A stretch of 64,000 nucleotides of DNA from positions 1-64,000 of the forward strand of contig NZ_WHUF01000010.1 of NCBI RefSeq assembly GCF_009380165.1, given 5' to 3'. The translations under genes were made by a program, and so were the position numbers. This document shows, piece after piece, positions 53,006 through 61,782 of the stretch. Position 1 is the first letter of the stretch; each line of letters opens with the position of its first letter. Under the pieces are notes generated by a model. That model ran no database searches, was not told where the DNA came from, and saw only the letters and a list, made by a program, of their open reading frames with translations. The stretch comes from Rugamonas rivuli. GTDB taxonomy: Bacteria > Pseudomonadota > Gammaproteobacteria > Burkholderiales > Burkholderiaceae_D.

Positions 53006-55450
53006 ATGCATAAGGCCATACTCAAGACCGGCGTCGCCGCCGTGCTGTCCACCCTGGCGATGGGCGCCAACGCAGCCGATGCCGCGGCCGATGCCGCCGC
53101 AGCAGCCGACGACGCCGTCGTCAGCGCGGTGATCGTCACCGGCACCCGCTCCAGCGGCATCAAGGTGGAGAACAGCGCCTCGCCGATCCAGGTGCTGGAC
53201 TCGGCCTCGCTGCAGCGCACCGGCCAGCCGGACCTGATCCAGGCGCTGGCGCAGAACCTGCCGTCGTTCACCGCCCAAGCCTTCGGCGGCGACACCGCCA
53301 ACCTGACGCTGTCGGCCCGCCTGCGCGGCCTGAGCCCGAACAACACGCTGGTGCTGATCAACGGCAAACGCCGCCACGGCACCGCCAACCTGGCCGTGCT
53401 GGGCGGGCCATACCAGGGCGGCGCGGCCGCTGACCTGAACTACATCCCGGTCGCCGCGATCGACCACATCGAAGTGCTGCAGGACGGCGCGGCCGCCCAA
53501 TACGGCTCCGACGCCATCGCCGGCGTGATCAACATCATCCTCAAATCGAACAACCACGGCGGCACCGCCAGCGCCACCGGCGGCGGCTACTCCGACGGCG
53601 GCGGCCGCACCGCGGACGCCTCGGCCAACGTCGGCGTCGAACCGTTCAAGGATGCCTACCTGAGCCTGACCGCCGAGTCCAAGTACCACGGCTACAGCGA
53701 CCGTGGCGGCATCGACCCGCGCGTGATCACCGCCGCCAACATGGCGGCCTATCCCGGCATGTTCCAGCAGGCTGGCTACCCGCACGTCAACCACATCTCG
53801 GGCGACGCGCAGTACCACCTGAACGTATTGGCGGCCAACTTCGGCTACGACTTCGCGCCGGACAGCCAGCTGTACGCCATCGCCACCTGGGGCCACAAGG
53901 AGGCGCGCGCCTATGAGAACTACCGTCTGCCGAGCCGCCTGCCGAAGGTCTACCCGACCGGCTTCTCGCCGAAGGAGACCATGAAGCAGGACGACTACGC
54001 GCTCACCGGCGGCATCAAGGGCGTGGTGGGCGGCTGGAATATGGACCTGAGCAGCACCTACGGCAAGGACACCAGCAAGATCGGTGTGGCCGATTCCGGC
54101 AACGTCTCGCTGTTCAACGACACCGGCACCACGCCGACCGTGTTCCATGCCGGCTCCTTCATCGCCAGCCAGCTGACCACCACGCTGGAGGCGAGCCGCG
54201 AGTTTGCTATCGGCTGGGCCAAGCCGCTGAACGTGGCGGCCGGCCTTGAGCACCGCATCGACAAGTACGAGATCGAAGCGGGCGACGCCGCCTCGCGCTA
54301 CAAGGAAGGCTCGCAGTCGTATCCGGGCTTCTCGCTGACCGACGCCGGCAGCCACCGCCGCACCAACGAAGCGGCCTATGTCGACCTGGCCGGCAATCCG
54401 ATTACCGACCTGACGCTGGACCTGGCCGGCCGCTACGAGCACTTCAGCGATTTCGGCAACGCCAAGGTGGGCAAGTTCACGGCCCGCTACGACGTCTCGC
54501 CGGCGCTGGGCATGCGCGGCACCTTCAGCAACGGCTTCCGCGCGCCGACGCTGGCCGAGGAATACTACTCGGCCACCAACGTCAGCCCGACCAGCGCCTT
54601 CGTGCAGCTGGCGCCGAATTCGGCGGGCGCCAAGCTGGTGGGCGTGGATGGCCTCAAGCCTGAACGCTCGACCAACTTCAGTGTCGGCCTGGTGCTGAAT
54701 CCGGCCGCCAACCTGGCCATTACGCTGGATGTCTACCAGATCAAGATCCGCGACCGCATCGTCGGTTCGGGCGCCTTGTACGGCTCGGGTGGATCGGTCA
54801 ACTCGCCGGCGGTGGTGGCGGCGATCAAGGCCAACGGCAATGTCCTCGACAGCACCGTCAGCCAGACCGGCATCAACATCTTCTCCAACGCGGTCGATAC
54901 GCGCAGCCGGGGGCTGGAGTTCGTCGCCACGCTGAACCAGAGCTACGGCACGGCGGGCAAGGTGGATTGGTCGGTGGCGGCCAACTACAACAAGGTCGAA
55001 GTCACCAAGATCAACCAGGCGCCGGCCCAGCTGCTGCCGCAAACGCTGCTGGACCAGACTGCGATCTCGGACCTGGAGACGGCGTCGCCGAGGGTGCGGG
55101 TCAACCTGGGCGCGTTGTGGAAGATCGGTGCCTGGACCATTAACCTGCGCGAGGCGATCTACGGCAAGTCGTCGGAGTATGGCAGCGAGGACGGATCGGT
55201 GTACCACAAGACCGAGATCTCGGCCAAGGCCATCACCGACCTGGAGGTGGGCTACAAGATCAATTCCGCGTGGTCGGTGGCGGTGGGGGCCAACAACCTG
55301 TTCAACAAGTATCCGGATGGCGTGAATCCGGCGCTGCTGGCTGACCAGCGCGCCGCCGGCGACAACGCGGCGGTGACGGTGCTGCCATCGTTCTCGCCGT
55401 TCGGCATCAACGGCGGCTACTACTACGCCCGCGCCAACTACAAGTTCTAA
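53006..55450 (+). CDS. TonB-dependent receptor
   Basis: The 814-residue receptor has a signal peptide ending GANAAD, a TonB-box-like VIVTGTR, a plug (LRGLSPNNTLVLINGKRRH, GSDAIAGVINIILK) and a barrel ending ...YYYARANYKF with terminal Phe. The plug resembles that of the receptor at 31.7-34.2 kb. It follows the RidA gene by 52 nt and may import the substrate of the amine oxidase module. The REP-like hairpin just after its stop may end the transcript. Confidence 0.92.
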   Translation: MHKAILKTGVAAVLSTLAMGANAADAAADAAAAADDAVVSAVIVTGTRSSGIKVENSASPIQVLDSASLQRTGQPDLIQALAQNLPSFTAQAFGGDTANLTLSARLRGLSPNNTLVLINGKRRHGTANLAVLGGPYQGGAAADLNYIPVAAIDHIEVLQDGAAAQYGSDAIAGVINIILKSNNHGGTASATGGGYSDGGGRTADASANVGVEPFKDAYLSLTAESKYHGYSDRGGIDPRVITAANMAAYPGMFQQAGYPHVNHISGDAQYHLNVLAANFGYDFAPDSQLYAIATWGHKEARAYENYRLPSRLPKVYPTGFSPKETMKQDDYALTGGIKGVVGGWNMDLSSTYGKDTSKIGVADSGNVSLFNDTGTTPTVFHAGSFIASQLTTTLEASREFAIGWAKPLNVAAGLEHRIDKYEIEAGDAASRYKEGSQSYPGFSLTDAGSHRRTNEAAYVDLAGNPITDLTLDLAGRYEHFSDFGNAKVGKFTARYDVSPALGMRGTFSNGFRAPTLAEEYYSATNVSPTSAFVQLAPNSAGAKLVGVDGLKPERSTNFSVGLVLNPAANLAITLDVYQIKIRDRIVGSGALYGSGGSVNSPAVVAAIKANGNVLDSTVSQTGINIFSNAVDTRSRGLEFVATLNQSYGTAGKVDWSVAANYNKVEVTKINQAPAQLLPQTLLDQTAISDLETASPRVRVNLGALWKIGAWTINLREAIYGKSSEYGSEDGSVYHKTEISAKAITDLEVGYKINSAWSVAVGANNLFNKYPDGVNPALLADQRAAGDNAAVTVLPSFSPFGINGGYYYARANYKF

Positions 55451-55456
55451 ACCAAC

Positions 55457-55546
55457 CCTGGGGTCAAGTCTGACATTTGGACACGAGCTCCGCTGTAGAG
55501 GCTTCTACGGTGGAGTTCGTGTCCGATTGTCAGACTTGACCCCAGG
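55457..55546. repeat. REP-like 90-nt imperfect hairpin
   Basis: CCTGGGGTCAAGTCTGACA (55457-55475) and its exact 19-bp complement (55528-55546) enclose a second, shorter arm pair GGACACGAGCTCC / GGAGTTCGTGTCC and a small AGA-TCT loop stem. The inner mismatches are G-U compatible in RNA. It lies 7 nt after the TonB receptor stop and looks like a dispersed REP/MITE-type element. Confidence 0.7.
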
Positions 55547-55590
55547 GGTTTTGCGTGTAGCATGACGGTATCGTCAAACGGAGCGCACGC

Positions 55591-56466
55591 ATGTTGAATA
55601 CTGTGGGAACGACCTTGCTGGCGGCAGCCATTGCCGCCGCACCCATGACTTTGCAGGATTATCTGGCGCTGAGCGGCCCGGCGCCGACGCAGCATGTGGC
55701 TTACGGCCCGGCGCCTTCGCAGTTCGCGGAACTGTTCCAGCCGCCCGGCGACGGCCCGTTCCCGGTCGCGGTGATCGTCCATGGCGGCTGCTGGACCAAG
55801 GAGTTCGGCGGCATCACGCAGATGCACAATATGGCAGGGGCCTTGCAGCAGCAGGGCATCGCGGTCTGGAACGTCGAGTATCGCCGCTTCGACGAGGAGG
55901 GCGGCGGCTATCCCGGCATGTACCACGACGTCGCCACGGCGCTGGATCGCCTGCGTACGTTGGCGACGGAGCGTCGCCTGGACCTGTCGCGCATCGTGCT
56001 GGTCGGGCATTCGGCCGGCGGCCATCTGGCGCAGTGGGCGGCTTCGCGCGCGCGTCTGCCACGCAGCAGTCCCTTGTATGTGGCCGATCCGCTGCCGGTG
56101 TCCACCGTGATCAGCCTGGGCGGGCTGGCCGATCTGCGCAACGAGCAGTCGCTGATCAAGACCAGCTGCGACCGCGACATGGCGCAGTTGGCCGGCACCG
56201 CCAGCGCGGCGCGGCCGGACATCTTTTCCGACACGTCGCCCGCCGAGCTGCTGCCGGCCGGCGTGCGCACGGTGCTGATCCACGGAGAATTCGATACCAT
56301 CTCGCCGCTGCGCGCGGGGCAGGATTATGCGCGCCGCGCCCAGGCGGCGGGCGACCAGGCCGAGGTGATCGTGCTGCCGGGCGGTAGCCATTACGACGAG
56401 GTGGCGGCCAGCTCGCCGTCGTGGACCATCGTGTCGGCACAGATCCGCAAGGCGCTGGGCCGGTAG
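55591..56466 (+). CDS. Alpha/beta hydrolase, kynurenine formamidase/carboxylesterase-like
   Basis: The 291-residue protein has a possible signal peptide (TLLAAAIAAAPM), an HGGCW oxyanion motif, nucleophile Ser141 in GHSAGG, an acid in HGEFDTISP and a His in GGSHYDE. The HGG plus GHSAGG pair suits the hormone-sensitive lipase/kynurenine formamidase type. Substrate unknown. It begins 44 nt after the REP-like hairpin. Confidence 0.85.
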   Translation: MLNTVGTTLLAAAIAAAPMTLQDYLALSGPAPTQHVAYGPAPSQFAELFQPPGDGPFPVAVIVHGGCWTKEFGGITQMHNMAGALQQQGIAVWNVEYRRFDEEGGGYPGMYHDVATALDRLRTLATERRLDLSRIVLVGHSAGGHLAQWAASRARLPRSSPLYVADPLPVSTVISLGGLADLRNEQSLIKTSCDRDMAQLAGTASAARPDIFSDTSPAELLPAGVRTVLIHGEFDTISPLRAGQDYARRAQAAGDQAEVIVLPGGSHYDEVAASSPSWTIVSAQIRKALGR

Positions 56467-56488
56467 CGCCTTCCCGCGCGCCGCCACC

Positions 56489-57727
56489 ATGGATTCCCTG
56501 ATCGCCGCCTCCGCACGCGCCCTCGCAGCCGGGGACGCGCTCGGCGCCCTCAAACGCGTCGCCCTGCGCGACGACCCGCCCGCGCTGGCCTTGCGCGGCA
56601 TCGCCATGGCCCAGCTGGGCGAGCATGGTCGTGCGCGTGAATTGCTGCGGCGGGCCGCGCGCGGTTTCGGCTCCCATGAAGAATTGTCGCGTGCCCGCTG
56701 CGTGATCGCCGAGGCCGAGGTGGCGCTGGCCGTGCGCGACTTCACCGCATCGCCGCGCGCGCTGACGGCGGCGATAGCCACGCTGGACGCGCACGCCGAC
56801 CACGCCAACGCGCTGCATGCCCGGCTGATCGCGGTACGCCGCCTGCTGCTGCTCGGCCGCCTGGAAGAAGCCGGCGCGGCGCTGGCGCAGTCCGACGCGC
56901 GCGTCGCACGCGCCACCTTGCCCGTGCCGCCTGCACTGGCGGCGGTGGCCGGGCTGGCTGCAGCGGAGCTGGCGCTGCGTTCACTGCGCATTGGCCCCGC
57001 GCAGGCGGCGCTGGAGCAGGCCCACGCGGCGGCCGAGCGGGCCGGCATTCCGGCGCTGCTGGCCGAAGTGGCGGAGGCCCGCTCAGCGCTCGACCGTCCC
57101 GCCGCATTGCGCCTGGCGGCCGGCGGCGAGCAATTGCTGCGCCTAGGCGAAGTGGCGGCGCTGCTGGCCTCCGACACACTGATGGTCGACGCCTGTCGTC
57201 GTGGACTGGGCAGCGGCGGCAAGTGGCAACCGCTGGCCCGCCGCCCGCTGCTGTTCGCCCTGGCGCGCTCGCTGGCCGAGGCCTGGCCCGGCGACGTCGC
57301 CCGCGAAGCGCTGATCGAATCCGCCTTCCGCACCCGCGACCCCGACGCCACCCACCGCGCCCGCCTGCGGGTCGAAATCGGCCGCCTGCGCGCGCTGGTC
57401 GCCGATCAGGCGCAGATCGCCGCCACCGCGCGCGGCTTCGTCCTGCAGCCGCTGGCGGGACGCGATGTCGCCGTGCTGGCCCCGCCCATCGCCGGCGAGC
57501 AGGCCGCGCTGGTGGCGCTGCTGTCCGACGGCGCGGCCTGGTCGACATCGGCCTTGGCGCTGGCCCTGGGCGCCAGCCAGCGCACCGTGCAGCGCGCATT
57601 GGCCGAGCTGGAGGAGGCCGGCCGCGTGCGTCCCATCGGCCGCGCGCGCACGCGCCGCTGGCTGGCGCCGCCGCTGGCCGGATACACGACAATCTTGTTA
57701 CTCCCTGCGGCGCTGCCGTTGGAATAA
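56489..57727 (+). CDS. Helix-turn-helix regulator with TPR-like and SARP-type regions
   Basis: The 412-residue, very Ala-rich protein has an N-terminal helical repeat region (about 1-220), a DNA-binding stretch resembling OmpR/SARP winged helices at about 275-325 (RARLRVEIGRLRALV) and a C-terminal winged helix (about 350-395, ASQRTVQRALAELEEAGRV). It is probably a transcriptional regulator with two DNA-binding regions. The beta-propeller gene follows after 53 nt and may be its target or sensor. Confidence 0.7.
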   Translation: MDSLIAASARALAAGDALGALKRVALRDDPPALALRGIAMAQLGEHGRARELLRRAARGFGSHEELSRARCVIAEAEVALAVRDFTASPRALTAAIATLDAHADHANALHARLIAVRRLLLLGRLEEAGAALAQSDARVARATLPVPPALAAVAGLAAAELALRSLRIGPAQAALEQAHAAAERAGIPALLAEVAEARSALDRPAALRLAAGGEQLLRLGEVAALLASDTLMVDACRRGLGSGGKWQPLARRPLLFALARSLAEAWPGDVAREALIESAFRTRDPDATHRARLRVEIGRLRALVADQAQIAATARGFVLQPLAGRDVAVLAPPIAGEQAALVALLSDGAAWSTSALALALGASQRTVQRALAELEEAGRVRPIGRARTRRWLAPPLAGYTTILLLPAALPLE

Positions 57728-57780
57728 AGTTCACTTGCGGCGCCGCGATGCGGCCCACCCAACCGACTCAGGAGGCAGCA

Positions 57781-58434
57781 ATGAACACCAGCAAATCCAA
57801 AACCAAGACCCGGCCGGCCGAAATCGTGCGCGAATACGGCCCCTTCGACGGCGTCGAGCGCATCCACGGCGTCACCCACGACGGCCAGCGCGTCTGGGCC
57901 GCGACCGGCGCCAAATTGATCGCCTTCGATCCCGCCAGCGGCGACACTACCTGCGCGCTGGATATCGCCAGCGACGCCGGCACCGCCTTCGACGGCACGT
58001 ATCTGTACCAGATCGCCGAACGGCGCATCGACAAGATCGACCCCGCCAGCGGCCAGGTGCTGGCGTCGATCCCGGCGCCGGGCGACGGCTACGACTCCGG
58101 CCTGGCCTGGGCCGAGGGCAGCCTGTGGGTGGGCCAGTACCGCGACCGCAAGATCCACCAGGTCGACCCGGCCACCGGCGCGGTCATCCGCAGCATAGCT
58201 TCGAACCGCTTCGTCACCGGCGTCAGCTGGGTGGACGGCGAGTTGTGGCACGGTACCTGGGAAGGGGACGAGAGCGATATCCGCCGCATCGATCCGCACA
58301 GCGGCGCCGTGCTGGAGCGGCTGGAGATGCCGGAAGGCGTAGGCGTCAGCGGCCTGGAATCGGACGGCGCAGGGCTGTTCTACGCCGGTGGCGGCGGCAG
58401 TGGCAAGGTGCGCGCGGTGCGCCGTCCGCAGTAG
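57781..58434 (+). CDS. Beta-propeller protein (Vgb/glutamine cyclotransferase-like)
   Basis: The 217-residue protein, ATG 57781 with AGGAGG upstream, contains repeated propeller-type blades (IDKIDPASGQVLASIP, IHQVDPATGAVIRSI, IRRIDPHSGAVLERL). Such repeats occur in virginiamycin B lyase-like and glutaminyl-cyclase-like folds; no catalytic set can be asserted. It lacks a signal peptide, so it may be a cytoplasmic binding protein paired with the regulator just upstream. Confidence 0.75.
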   Translation: MNTSKSKTKTRPAEIVREYGPFDGVERIHGVTHDGQRVWAATGAKLIAFDPASGDTTCALDIASDAGTAFDGTYLYQIAERRIDKIDPASGQVLASIPAPGDGYDSGLAWAEGSLWVGQYRDRKIHQVDPATGAVIRSIASNRFVTGVSWVDGELWHGTWEGDESDIRRIDPHSGAVLERLEMPEGVGVSGLESDGAGLFYAGGGGSGKVRAVRRPQ

Positions 58435-58442
58435 GGAAAGCT

Positions 58443-58817
58443 TCAGTATTCGTTGTACTTGCGGGCGTCGCCGCGCACTTGGGCAGCCGGATACTTGACC
58501 GCATTGAGCGCCATCTTTTCCACCGCGGCCGCGTACAGGTCGACGCCGCGCTTGTCGGCCAGCTGCACCAGGTAGAGCAGCACGTCGGCCAGCTCGTGGC
58601 GGATGGCGGTGCGTTTGGCGTCATCGAGTTCGTCGTCGGCGCCGGTCTTCAGCCACTGGAAATGCTCGGCCAGTTCCGCCACTTCCACCGACAGCGCCAT
58701 GGCCAGGTTCTTCGGCGTGTGGAACTGCTGCCAATCGCGCTCGCCGGCGAACTGGCGGGTCAGGTCGCGCAGCGCGGTCAGGCTGTCGGCGGCGGAAGGG
58801 GAGGCGTGAGTCGTCAT
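58443..58817 (-). CDS. MazG-like nucleotide pyrophosphohydrolase
   Basis: The 124-residue protein is called from ATG 58817. It shows all-alpha NTP-PPase motifs: EVAELAEHFQWL and, 25-30 residues later, HELADVLLYLVQLAD, i.e. EExxE-like plus ExxD metal ligands. These enzymes hydrolyse (d)NTPs to monophosphates, often to clean damaged nucleotides. It is convergent with the propeller gene. The longer upstream reading frame is not believed. Confidence 0.88.
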   Translation of the reverse strand: MTTHASPSAADSLTALRDLTRQFAGERDWQQFHTPKNLAMALSVEVAELAEHFQWLKTGADDELDDAKRTAIRHELADVLLYLVQLADKRGVDLYAAAVEKMALNAVKYPAAQVRGDARKYNEY

Positions 58818-58907
58818 GATGGGCGGTGGCAGAGGAAAGTCGGTGCCGCCATGATACCATCGCCGCTTTGCCCGGCCTTCGCCGCGCGCCTCACTCCACT
58901 TCACCTT

Positions 58908-60773
58908 ATGCAGAATTTTTTCGGCGCCATCGGGCGCTGGTACGACCGCCGCACCGCGCGCTTCAACCGCCCCGGCGCCCTGCGCCACGCCGCCTGGCTG
59001 GCGCCGCTGCTATTCGGCGCACTGTCGCTGCTGCTGGGCCAGGACAATAACTGGGACCTGCGCAACTACCACCTCTACAACGCCTACGCGCTGCTCAACG
59101 GCCGCATCGGCTTCGACCTGTCGCCGGGGCAGTGGCAAAGCTACTTCAATCCTACGCTGGACCTGCTGTACTACGGTTTGAACCGCGCGCTGCCTGCGCC
59201 GCTGGCCGGTTTCGCCATGGGCGCGCTGCACGGCCTGAACTTCGTGCTGGTGCTGGCCATCGCGCGCCTGCTGCTGCCGGCGCCGGACGCCGCCGACCGC
59301 CATCGCCTGCCGCTGCTGCTGGCGCTGGCCGGCACGCTGGGCGCGGGCTTCCTGTCCGAACTGGGCAACTCGATGGGCGACAACATGATCGCGCTGTTCG
59401 TGCTGGCGTCGCTGTACCTGGTGCTGCGCCACTGGCCGCGCTGGCGTGCCCTGGACCGGGGCGCCGTCGGCTGGCTGGCCTTGTCCGGCCTGGTCATGGG
59501 CCTGGGCACGGGCCTGAAGCTGACCAACGCCACCTTCGCGCTGGCGCTGTGCATGGCGCTGCTGACCATGGGCGGCAGCTGGTGGCAGCGCCTGCGCCTG
59601 TCGCTGGTGTACGGCGTGGCGGTGCTGGCCGGGCTGGCCGCCACCGCCGGCCACTGGTTCCTGCGCATGTGGCAGACCTTCGGCAATCCGCTGTTCCCGC
59701 AAATGAACGACTTGTTCCGCAGCCCGCTGGCGCTGCCGGTCGGCGTGGCGGACACCGCGCACCTGCCGCACGGCCTGGCGGAAGCGCTGCTGTGGCCTTT
59801 CATCTTCACGCTGGACGGCCATCGCGTGTCCGAGCTGGTGATGCGCCAGCTGATCTGGCCCGTGGTCTACCTGCTGTTCATCGCGCTGGCGCTGCGCCTG
59901 GTGGCCGGCCGCCTGCGCAGCGCCCCTGCACCGGCATCGGCGCCTGCGTCGGCAGCGGACGCCGACGGCCGCACGCGCTTCGTGCTGGTGTTCTTTGCGC
60001 TGGGCTATGTGGGCTGGCTCAAGCTGTTCGGCATCTACCGCTACCTGGTGCCGCTGGAGCTGCTCGCGCCGCTGGCGGTGTGGCTGCTGCTGCAGCGCCT
60101 GTGCAAGCCGGCGCTGGCCCGCCGCGCCGGCGCCTGGGTGCTGACCTTGTGCGCCATCGTGGTCTTCCCCTTCAGCACCTGGGGCCACAGCGGCTGGACC
60201 GCCAACGGCTTCAGCGCCGACGATCCCGGCCTGCCCGATCCGGCCCACAGCCTGGTCTACACCGCGCACGGCGATCCGCCTATGGGCTGGATGGCCACCC
60301 TGCTGCCGCCGCAGGTGCCGGTGGTGGCGCTGGCGGGCGGCTTCCCGGAGTCGCCGGCCTACCTGGAGCGCATCCGCGCGATAGCGGCCAGCCGCTCCGG
60401 CACCCACTATGTGATGCTGATCGGCGCCGCCAACCACGAGGAGATCACGCTGGAGAAGAAAAACCTGCTGGTGTCCTGGCTGGGCCAGACCGGCAGCGAC
60501 GCCGGCTGCGCGCGGCTGGAGCGGATGATGAAGAAGGTGCGCTTCCACGTCGGCGTCGAGATGCTGGCGCAGCCGGACGGGCCGCGCTGCCGCCTGGAGC
60601 TGCTGCCGCCATACCGCATGGACCTGGCGGCCCGCAACCTGGAAGTGCAGCAGAAGGCGGCCCAGGACTTGCAGCGCTACGGCCTGCACGTGCGGCTCGA
60701 CACCTGCCGCGTGCACCGCGCGGCGATCGGCAACGAGCCCTATCCCTACCAGTTGTGCGAAGTCGGCCCATAG
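58908..60773 (+). CDS. Polytopic membrane protein, GT-C glycosyltransferase-like
   Basis: The 621-residue protein is called from ATG 58908 (poor ribosome-binding site); the longer frame to 57465 is a shadow. Ten or so hydrophobic helices occupy about 27-440, with an early DNNWDLRNYHLYNAY loop bearing acidic residues as in GT-C glycosyltransferases, then a soluble C-terminal domain (about 470-621). A lipid-linked sugar substrate is likely but not shown. It stands alone and ends at a terminator-like stem. Confidence 0.7.
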   Translation: MQNFFGAIGRWYDRRTARFNRPGALRHAAWLAPLLFGALSLLLGQDNNWDLRNYHLYNAYALLNGRIGFDLSPGQWQSYFNPTLDLLYYGLNRALPAPLAGFAMGALHGLNFVLVLAIARLLLPAPDAADRHRLPLLLALAGTLGAGFLSELGNSMGDNMIALFVLASLYLVLRHWPRWRALDRGAVGWLALSGLVMGLGTGLKLTNATFALALCMALLTMGGSWWQRLRLSLVYGVAVLAGLAATAGHWFLRMWQTFGNPLFPQMNDLFRSPLALPVGVADTAHLPHGLAEALLWPFIFTLDGHRVSELVMRQLIWPVVYLLFIALALRLVAGRLRSAPAPASAPASAADADGRTRFVLVFFALGYVGWLKLFGIYRYLVPLELLAPLAVWLLLQRLCKPALARRAGAWVLTLCAIVVFPFSTWGHSGWTANGFSADDPGLPDPAHSLVYTAHGDPPMGWMATLLPPQVPVVALAGGFPESPAYLERIRAIAASRSGTHYVMLIGAANHEEITLEKKNLLVSWLGQTGSDAGCARLERMMKKVRFHVGVEMLAQPDGPRCRLELLPPYRMDLAARNLEVQQKAAQDLQRYGLHVRLDTCRVHRAAIGNEPYPYQLCEVGP

Positions 60774-60780
60774 CCGCAGC

Positions 60781-60812
60781 AAAGGGCGCCCATGGCGCCC
60801 TTTGAACGTTTT
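60781..60812 (+). terminator. Probable terminator after membrane protein gene
   Basis: AAAGGGCGCC (60781-60790) pairs perfectly with GGCGCCCTTT (60794-60803) around a CAT loop; a short T-rich stretch follows at a small distance. Confidence 0.65.
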
Positions 60813-60906
60813 AGCCCCCGTTTTCTGCCGTTCGTCGCACGGCGCGGGCGGTGCGCGGGTGGCGGCGCTACAGTGTCGATACTATAACTTCAGGGACATC
60901 CCCATC

Positions 60907-61782
60907 ATGCGTACCGCCATCTCCATCGCCGTCATCACCGCCTTCGCCACGCTCGCCGGCTGCGCCGTCATCGTCGTTCCGGACGACGGCAACGGCAACG
61001 TCCATTTCAATTCGGCTTTCGGCAGCTCGGCGGTGCAGGGCAACGGCCAGCAAGCTGTCGAACGCCGCGACGCTGGCAGCACCGACGGCATCGATATCAA
61101 CGGCCCGGTCGTGGTCGAAGTGCGGGTCGGCGATGCGCCGTCGCTGCAGGTCGAAGGCGACAGCAACCTGCTGCCGATGCTGCGCACCGACGCCAGCGGC
61201 GGCTCGCTGCGGGTGTGGGTCGAAGGCCGCATCCAGAGTTCCGGCCCGCTGCGCGTGATCTACACCACGCCGCAGCTGCGCCAGATCCAGTCGAACGGCT
61301 CCGGGCGCCTGACGGTCAGCGGCTTGAACGGCGGCGCGCTGAGCCTGAGCCAGAACGGTTCGCGCCAGGTGCAGTTGTCGGGTAGCGTCAGCCGCCTCGA
61401 TGCGCGCGTCAACGGTTCCGGCGGCGTCAATGCCAGCGGCCTGCAAAGCGGTTCCACCGTCGCCAGCATCAACGGCTCCGGGCGCCTGGACCTGGGCCGC
61501 CTGAACGGCGACACGCTCAGCCTGGACATCCACGGCTCCGGCGGCGCCAACGCCAGCGGCACCGTGCGCAATATGACGGTGCGCCTGTTCGGTTCGGGCA
61601 GCGCCGACCTGGCCGGCCTGACCAGCCAGAGCGCGGAACTGTCGTCGAACGGCTCCGGCAGCATCTCGGCCGGCGTCAGCCAGTCGGTGGTGGCCGACGC
61701 TTCCGGCTCCGGCCGCGTCACCGTGTACGGCAACCCGGCCCAGCGCACGCTGACAGGCAAGCGCGTCAGCGTGGTTCAGTAA
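60907..61782 (+). CDS. DUF2807 lipoprotein (GIN domain)
   Basis: The 291-residue protein starts at ATG 60907. A lipobox (ATLAGC) shows membrane anchoring. The body is a repetitive beta-solenoid of NGSG/SGSG turns typical of the DUF2807 putative auto-transporter adhesin head (GIN) family. An adhesive or structural role is inferred. Its stop overlaps the convergent hydrolase gene by 17 nt. Confidence 0.88.
   Translation: MRTAISIAVITAFATLAGCAVIVVPDDGNGNVHFNSAFGSSAVQGNGQQAVERRDAGSTDGIDINGPVVVEVRVGDAPSLQVEGDSNLLPMLRTDASGGSLRVWVEGRIQSSGPLRVIYTTPQLRQIQSNGSGRLTVSGLNGGALSLSQNGSRQVQLSGSVSRLDARVNGSGGVNASGLQSGSTVASINGSGRLDLGRLNGDTLSLDIHGSGGANASGTVRNMTVRLFGSGSADLAGLTSQSAELSSNGSGSISAGVSQSVVADASGSGRVTVYGNPAQRTLTGKRVSVVQ

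Noticed and set aside
52823..55207. 794-codon open frame antisense to the TonB receptor
   Set aside because: Low-complexity Val/Gly/Arg shadow with no domain.
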